A stretch of DNA of 9,879 bases from Coriobacteriaceae bacterium (lineage in GTDB: Bacteria; Actinomycetota; Coriobacteriia; Anaerosomatales; SLCP01), in NCBI GenBank assembly GCA_003563465.1, contig PWVH01000122.1, positions 1-9,879 on the forward strand, in the 5' to 3' direction. Both the position numbers and the translations under genes were made by a program. The notes below the pieces were generated by a model. It saw only the letters and a program-made list of their open reading frames with translations, was not told the origin of the DNA and did no database searches. Shown one piece after another: positions 5,676 to 9,879 of the stretch. Every line of letters starts with the position of its first letter. The stretch's first letter is position 1.

Positions 5676-6425
5676 GTGGCGCTCGAGGGCAATCTCAACG
5701 ACTTCTCGCTAGCCGATGTGTTCCGCCTGCTGTCTTCCGGCCAGAAATCGGGTACTTTGCTGATGACTCGTTCCGACGCCGAAGGCAGGGTGTGCTTCAA
5801 GAAGGGTCGGGTCTTCTTCGCTTCCTCTAACTACAACCGGGAATCGTTGGGGAAGCGTCTAGTCAAGGCTGGCGTTGTATCCGACAAGCAGTTGCGCCAG
5901 GCTCTGGGATTGCAAAAAATCCAGAAGAAGGAGAAGGCCGGCCGTCGTCTCGGCCAGATTCTGGTGGACGAGGGCTACTTAGAGGGGAAGGTCCTGGAGA
6001 GTTTCATACAGGATCAAATCAACGACACCTTGTTCGACCTCTTCCGCTGGGAAGAGGGGGAACTGAGCTTCGATCCATCGGACACCTGTGAAGACGAGGA
6101 CATCGGCATATCCGTCTCGGTCGAGAACATCATCATGGAGTCGTCTCGCCGTCTCGAGATGTGGGATCGTATCCGGCAGAAGATACCATCGATGGAGACC
6201 CGGTTCGCCATGGCTTCGGCTCCTGGTGAGAAGTCCATCGAGATTCATCTCAAGCCGAAGGAATGGATGCTACTGTGCTACCTGCATGGCGGCAGGACCG
6301 TGCGCGAGCTCACCGAGCTCACCGGCTACAATGATTTCGAGACCGCGAAGATCCTTTACGGTATGAGCGCGGCTGGATTGATCGACCAGATCGGTCCTTC
6401 AGACGCATCGTATGCTGTGGAGTGA
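5676..6425 (+). CDS. DUF4388 (PATAN) protein with tandem MshEN-like c-di-GMP-binding motifs
   Basis: This protein has 249 residues from the GTG; numbering here counts from the ATG at 5670. Residues 4-58 are a DUF4388/PATAN domain (L-E-G-N-L-N-D-F-S-L-A-D-V, then S-G-T-L), found in signalling proteins tied to type IV pili, gliding and phototaxis. Two 24-residue repeats follow. Repeat 1 is S59-Q82 with L60-G61, L64-V65, G68, L75, L79 and Q82. Repeat 2 is R93-Q116 with R93-L94-G95, L98-V99, G102, L109, I113 and Q116. These positions match the c-di-GMP-binding MshEN motif; only the first Arg of repeat 1 is missing. D123-L-F-R-W-E-E-G-E-L-S-F then returns to DUF4388-like sequence. The C-terminal 190-245 region resembles a winged helix. 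Only 3 nt separate it from cheR, so the two are co-translated. Confidence 0.88.
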   Translation: MALEGNLNDFSLADVFRLLSSGQKSGTLLMTRSDAEGRVCFKKGRVFFASSNYNRESLGKRLVKAGVVSDKQLRQALGLQKIQKKEKAGRRLGQILVDEGYLEGKVLESFIQDQINDTLFDLFRWEEGELSFDPSDTCEDEDIGISVSVENIIMESSRRLEMWDRIRQKIPSMETRFAMASAPGEKSIEIHLKPKEWMLLCYLHGGRTVRELTELTGYNDFETAKILYGMSAAGLIDQIGPSDASYAVE

Positions 6426-6428
6426 ACC

Positions 6429-7973
6429 ATGGCTGAGCATGGAGGCTCCATCTCCAAGAACCTCACGACCGAGGAGTTCTTGCGTTTTCGCGACCATATC
6501 AATCAGCAATCAGGAATCTATCTGGAGGAGTCGAAGATCGACTCTCTTCGTATCTCGTTGGTGACTCGTTGCACACGCTTCGGGCTCACTTCTCTCGATG
6601 AGTACTTCGAGCTTCTCTCGATCGACGAATCCGAATTGCGGGAGCTCGTCAATCTACTCACTGTCAACGAGACGAGTTTCTTTCGCTACAGCGCGCAGTT
6701 CGACGTATTACGGGACAAAGTGATTCCCGAGATACTCGAGCAGAAGACAGAGGGCGAGCGCTCATTTCGCGTCTGGTCGGCGGGCTGCTCCACGGGCGAG
6801 GAGCCCTACACCATTGCGATGACGCTGATCGACTCAGGCATCGAAAGCATGGGCTATAAGCTCGAGGTCATGGGAACGGATGTATCCACGAGCGCTTTGG
6901 AGAGGGCGGAAAAGGGCGTTTACGCTCCCCGTTCCTTGCTCAACGTGCCCAGCAACGTGGTGGACCGTTTCTTCGAACCGACTCCCGAGGGTCACCGTAT
7001 AACGCAAGAAGTCCGGAGCCTCGTGGAGTTCAAGTACCACAACCTGATCAAAGAGCCGTATCCCGTATCCCTAATTGGCAGCTGGGATGTCATATTTTGC
7101 AGGAACGTGACGATCTACTTCCGGATGGAATCCACGCGCCGCGTCGTAGAGAACCTGTTCCAGAGTCTTAATCCGGGAGGTTACCTGTTCATCGGTCATT
7201 CGGAAGCTCTCACCGGGATAACGGACAAGTTCGAGGCGCTCGAGTTCGACGGGATCTTCCTTTACCGAAAACCTCGGAAGAAGGTGGCGCAAAGCTTTGC
7301 CGAGCTAGTGAAGAGCCGTCTTCGGGAGCGGCGTTCACGAGCGCTGGCGTCCAAGGATGGCGAGGGGGAAGCGAAAGACTCGAAGGCGGCTCGGAAGGCG
7401 CCGCAACACGGGCCGGCGGAGTCCGATTCGCCTTCCGAACCCGTGAAGCCCGATGAAGTCCCTGCACTGCTCGACCGGGCTCGCGAGGCGCTGGCTGGAG
7501 GACGCCCCATTGAGGCCCTCGAGGCCGTGGAGCGTGTTCTTGCCGTGAACAAAGACAGTGCAGAGGCGTACTTGTTCGCGGCCTACGTTCATGCTGACAA
7601 TGGCGATTTCGAAGCGGCTCTTGCCGAAGCCGAGAGGGCTCTGAGTATCGACCCCCTGTCAGCTGCGGCTCGCTACAGCCTCGGCCTGATCCATCTCAGG
7701 ACCGATCGTCCCGAGGAGGCGACGGCGGATTTCAAACGTACCATCTACACGGACGCGGATTTCGTGCTCGCTTATCTGAATCTCGGCAACCTCTATCGCG
7801 CACGCGGGCGATTCGCTGACGCGTGCCGCGAGTACGAAGACGCCTTGCGGGCCCTTTATAGAAACCCTGAAGGCGAATGGTCGGTGTTTCTGGGCGGGTT
7901 CAAGCCTGATTTGCTGGCAAAGGTATGCGAGCGCAGTCTGCTAGAGTGTCGAAAGAAGATAGAAAGCGCCTAA
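6429..7973 (+). CDS. cheR: CheR-type protein-glutamate methyltransferase with C-terminal TPR repeats
   Basis: This 514-residue protein has a CheR N-terminal helical domain (about 12-75) and N80-E-T-S-F-F-R86, the family signature. The SAM-binding loop S117-A-G-C-S-T-G-E-E-P126 follows, then G-T-D151 and F223-C-R-N-V-T-I-Y-F231, and N-P-G-G-Y-L-F-I-G-H near 248-257. CheR methylates glutamates of chemoreceptors using SAM. A charged, probably disordered linker (about 281-342) leads to roughly four TPR units (about 345-478), which usually recruit partner proteins. No receptor, CheA or CheB gene is visible, so the target is unknown. Fusion to TPRs and the pilus-type neighbours favour an alternative chemosensory pathway (Pil-Chp or Frz-like) over flagellar chemotaxis. 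The GGAG at 6419-6422 lies inside the end of the preceding gene, giving translational coupling. Confidence 0.95.
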   Translation: MAEHGGSISKNLTTEEFLRFRDHINQQSGIYLEESKIDSLRISLVTRCTRFGLTSLDEYFELLSIDESELRELVNLLTVNETSFFRYSAQFDVLRDKVIPEILEQKTEGERSFRVWSAGCSTGEEPYTIAMTLIDSGIESMGYKLEVMGTDVSTSALERAEKGVYAPRSLLNVPSNVVDRFFEPTPEGHRITQEVRSLVEFKYHNLIKEPYPVSLIGSWDVIFCRNVTIYFRMESTRRVVENLFQSLNPGGYLFIGHSEALTGITDKFEALEFDGIFLYRKPRKKVAQSFAELVKSRLRERRSRALASKDGEGEAKDSKAARKAPQHGPAESDSPSEPVKPDEVPALLDRAREALAGGRPIEALEAVERVLAVNKDSAEAYLFAAYVHADNGDFEAALAEAERALSIDPLSAAARYSLGLIHLRTDRPEEATADFKRTIYTDADFVLAYLNLGNLYRARGRFADACREYEDALRALYRNPEGEWSVFLGGFKPDLLAKVCERSLLECRKKIESA

Positions 7974-8020
7974 AGAGCAGGGGCGGCGAGGGCGATATAT
8001 CTACGGTACGGGCTTGAGCT

Positions 8021-8028
8021 GGAGGGAG
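8021..8028 (+). promoter_or_regulatory. Ribosome binding site fixing the start of the receiver gene
   Basis: GGAGGGAG lies 6 nt before ATG 8035. It argues against the in-frame TTG at 8014, which would add seven residues ahead of the receiver fold. Confidence 0.75.
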
Positions 8029-8034
8029 TCAGAG

Positions 8035-8415
8035 ATGTCCAACGCGCGAATCCTCGCGGTAGACGATAGCCCTACCGTACTCGAGATGATCAAGGCGATA
8101 CTCGTGTCAGGCGGCTACGAGGTGATTACCGCTGTCGACGGCGCCGAGGCACTGGAAACGGCTCGCAACGAGATGCCCGACCTGATCCTGCTTGACGTGA
8201 TGCTTCCGAAGCTCGACGGCTATCGTGTGTGCCGGCTGCTCAAGTTCGATCAGAAGTACAAGAGCATCCCGATAATAATGCTTACTGCCAAAAGCGAGGA
8301 GCAGGCAATAGCAACAGGTATCAGAACCGGTGCCGACCAGTACCTGACCAAGCCAGTCGAGCCGGAGAAGCTTCTCGCAGCGGTAGCCGAGGAACTCAAC
8401 AAGGTGCAGGGCTGA
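8035..8415 (+). CDS. Stand-alone CheY-like response regulator receiver
   Basis: This 126-residue single receiver domain has no output domain. All active-site residues are present: acidic pair D10-D11, phospho-acceptor D54 in L-L-D-V-M-L-P, switch T84 in M-L-T-A-K, and K106 in T-K-P-V. Phosphorylation by a histidine kinase not encoded here would be expected to change binding to a partner. The family covers CheY, PilG/PilH and many pilus- or gliding-linked regulators. The position between a CheR-TPR gene and a PilB-like gene favours a pilus or surface-motility role. It starts 61 nt after the cheR stop and ends 11 nt before the next ATG, whose ribosome binding site (8414-8420) overlaps its stop codon. 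Co-transcription is likely, although a TATATC element near 7996 could serve as an extra start. Confidence 0.95.
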   Translation: MSNARILAVDDSPTVLEMIKAILVSGGYEVITAVDGAEALETARNEMPDLILLDVMLPKLDGYRVCRLLKFDQKYKSIPIIMLTAKSEEQAIATGIRTGADQYLTKPVEPEKLLAAVAEELNKVQG

Positions 8416-8426
8416 GGGGGCGACCG

Positions 8427-9879
8427 ATGGGGGATTCGAGCACCATCACCACGCGTGTTCTCGACGGACTCGTGAACGCCGGTCTCGTGACGGTCGAACA
8501 GCTTTCCGAGGTCAACGAAGCGGCCACTGCCGATGGTGTCACTCCCGGTGTCATACTTGCGCAACGAGGTCTCATCTCTTCTGAGAATCTAAACGAGGTT
8601 CTCGAGGAGGAGCTAGGTATCCCTCGTGTCGATCTGAGCAGCTACGAGCCTGACCCAGATGCTCTTACGCTGCTTCCGGCGGAGGTTGCACGCGAGCGCG
8701 TGATTCTGCCCTTGTTCGAGATCGAGGGCATGTTGACCGTAGTCATCGGGGAACCATTCCATGTCTTCGAGCTGGACGAGCTGGCGGCTGAGTTGGGTCT
8801 GGAAATAGAGGCCGTTCTCAGCGATTCCTCCTCGATAGCAGAAGCTCTCTCACAGCATTACGGGCACGCCGCCGAGGCTTCGAGTGGGCTCCCAGAAGGA
8901 AGCGAGGGGCCACCTCCCGCGCCAGTGGCCGAAGAGCTGGACGAGGTCTCCGAGTCGGAGACGTATTCGGACGGTCACGAAGTCGCAGAGGCGTCCGCCG
9001 TCGAATTCCAGGCGGAAGAGCCGGATGCTGTGGTCACCGAGCACATAGCGGTTGAAGAAGGCACTTGGGGGGTTTCTTATTCGGAGGAGCCGCCTGGGCA
9101 AGTCGCCGATACCATAGAACAGGTGGTGGACTCTCCCGAACCCGAGGGCCCGCAAGACATCGACCTCGATGTCTTGGCGGTTGCCGATGCGTCAAGAGTG
9201 GCAGTGTTGGTGACCGACATTCTGGACGATGCCGTACGCAAGGGCGCATCGCACATACATCTGCTGCCTTACAAGGACGACTTCTTCCTCGTATACCGAG
9301 TGGAGGGCCGTCTCGAAAAGATCACGAGCGCACCCATTTCGATGCAGGGTGCCCTTGTCGACGGCCTAAAAGGGTATGTGCGACTCGAATCGGTTCCAGC
9401 TACGTTGCCCGTTCTCGGGCGCGCGAAATCAAGAATCGGTGACAGAGACCTCGTAGTGACGGTGTCTGCTGTGCCCACCGTGTCCGGTCAGCGTGTGGTC
9501 GTGTCTTTCGCTCCTCACGATGTGGCTCCGCGCTCGCTATCGATGCTGGGAATGTCTGAGGCTGAGACCCGGGCGCTTCATGCCATGGTGGAGCGTGGAC
9601 GTGGAGTGCTGCTTGTGTGCGCTCCGGTGGCCGGGGGCAGGAGTTCGACCTATTACGCACTGCTTGCGCATGCGGCCGCTGTCGGCAAGGCCGTCTACTC
9701 TGTGGAGCGCTCCGTCGAATACGAGATTCCATCGGTCGCACAGGTGCTTGTGAACTCGGGCTCTGCTGTCGGAGCGGTGCCATACTTTGCCGCGGGGATT
9801 CATCAAGACACCGACGTGATGGCCATCGACTCGCTACAATCCGTCGAAGACATCCATCTTGCTATCGAAGCCGCCGGCA
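8427..9879 (+). CDS. GspE/PilB-like protein with degenerate ATPase motifs (partial, runs off the right edge)
   Basis: The frame is open for 484 codons from ATG 8427 (GAGGGGG at 8414-8420, 6 nt spacing) to the window end. Residues 8-145 form an MshEN/GspE N-terminal domain with weakened motifs: R10, L15-V16, G19 and L26 are kept, but T39 replaces Arg, and A33 and E62 replace Gln. An acidic, low-complexity linker (about 148-245) leads to a GspE-like N2 domain (G-A-S-H-I-H 273-278, V289-Y-R-V-E-G-R-L) and an ATPase-like domain. There the Walker A reads A399-P-V-A-G-G-R405-S-S, losing the first Gly and the Lys. The Asp-box strand reads V-E427-R-S-V-E-Y. The Walker B region reads D461-T-D-V-M-A-I-D-S-L-Q-S instead of D-P-D...GEIRD. 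It is probably an inactive paralogue in a type IV pilus or type II secretion-like system. The C-terminus is unseen. Confidence 0.88.
   Translation, partial: MGDSSTITTRVLDGLVNAGLVTVEQLSEVNEAATADGVTPGVILAQRGLISSENLNEVLEEELGIPRVDLSSYEPDPDALTLLPAEVARERVILPLFEIEGMLTVVIGEPFHVFELDELAAELGLEIEAVLSDSSSIAEALSQHYGHAAEASSGLPEGSEGPPPAPVAEELDEVSESETYSDGHEVAEASAVEFQAEEPDAVVTEHIAVEEGTWGVSYSEEPPGQVADTIEQVVDSPEPEGPQDIDLDVLAVADASRVAVLVTDILDDAVRKGASHIHLLPYKDDFFLVYRVEGRLEKITSAPISMQGALVDGLKGYVRLESVPATLPVLGRAKSRIGDRDLVVTVSAVPTVSGQRVVVSFAPHDVAPRSLSMLGMSEAETRALHAMVERGRGVLLVCAPVAGGRSSTYYALLAHAAAVGKAVYSVERSVEYEIPSVAQVLVNSGSAVGAVPYFAAGIHQDTDVMAIDSLQSVEDIHLAIEAAG

Overview
The window is GC-rich, densely packed bacterial chromosome. 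Apart from a divergent gene at the left edge, everything reads on the plus strand. Frequent GTG/TTG starts and strong AGGAGG-like ribosome binding sites suggest a high-GC Gram-positive type, perhaps a deep-branching actinobacterium. That is a guess from composition and gene content, because no lineage-diagnostic marker is present.

Left part (1-2252): the first 32 codons of a SufC-like ABC ATPase run leftwards off the edge. Diverging from it is an M42 metallo-aminopeptidase gene followed after 3 nt by smpB, and then ssrA (tmRNA), which has a complete tRNA-like domain, recognisable pseudoknots and a tag frame ending in LALAA. SmpB and tmRNA together rescue stalled ribosomes. A hairpin after ssrA is a likely transcription end.

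Middle part (2298-5502): a PAS-GGDEF-EAL protein with an intact diguanylate cyclase site but two EAL catalytic residues replaced. Next come a four-helix membrane protein of the small multidrug export family and, close behind it, a protein of the uroporphyrinogen decarboxylase (URO-D) fold that lacks the usual metal-binding Cys.

Right part (5676-9879): a tight cluster of signalling and type IV pilus-type genes. In order it encodes a DUF4388 (PATAN) protein carrying two tandem MshEN-like motifs, a CheR-type methyltransferase fused to TPRs, a stand-alone CheY-like receiver, and the first 484 codons of a GspE/PilB-like protein. The last has the family architecture, but its Walker A, Asp box and Walker B regions are all degenerate, so it looks like a pseudo-ATPase.

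The most interesting theme is a possible c-di-GMP to pilus or surface-behaviour circuit. A cyclase lies upstream, a DUF4388 protein carries motifs resembling the c-di-GMP-binding MshEN repeat, and a PilB-like protein seems to have kept a regulatory fold while losing ATPase residues. The parts are seen in the sequence; the circuit is inference. No tRNA, CRISPR array, insertion sequence or prophage gene was seen, and no stretch over 300 bases lacks a gene or RNA.
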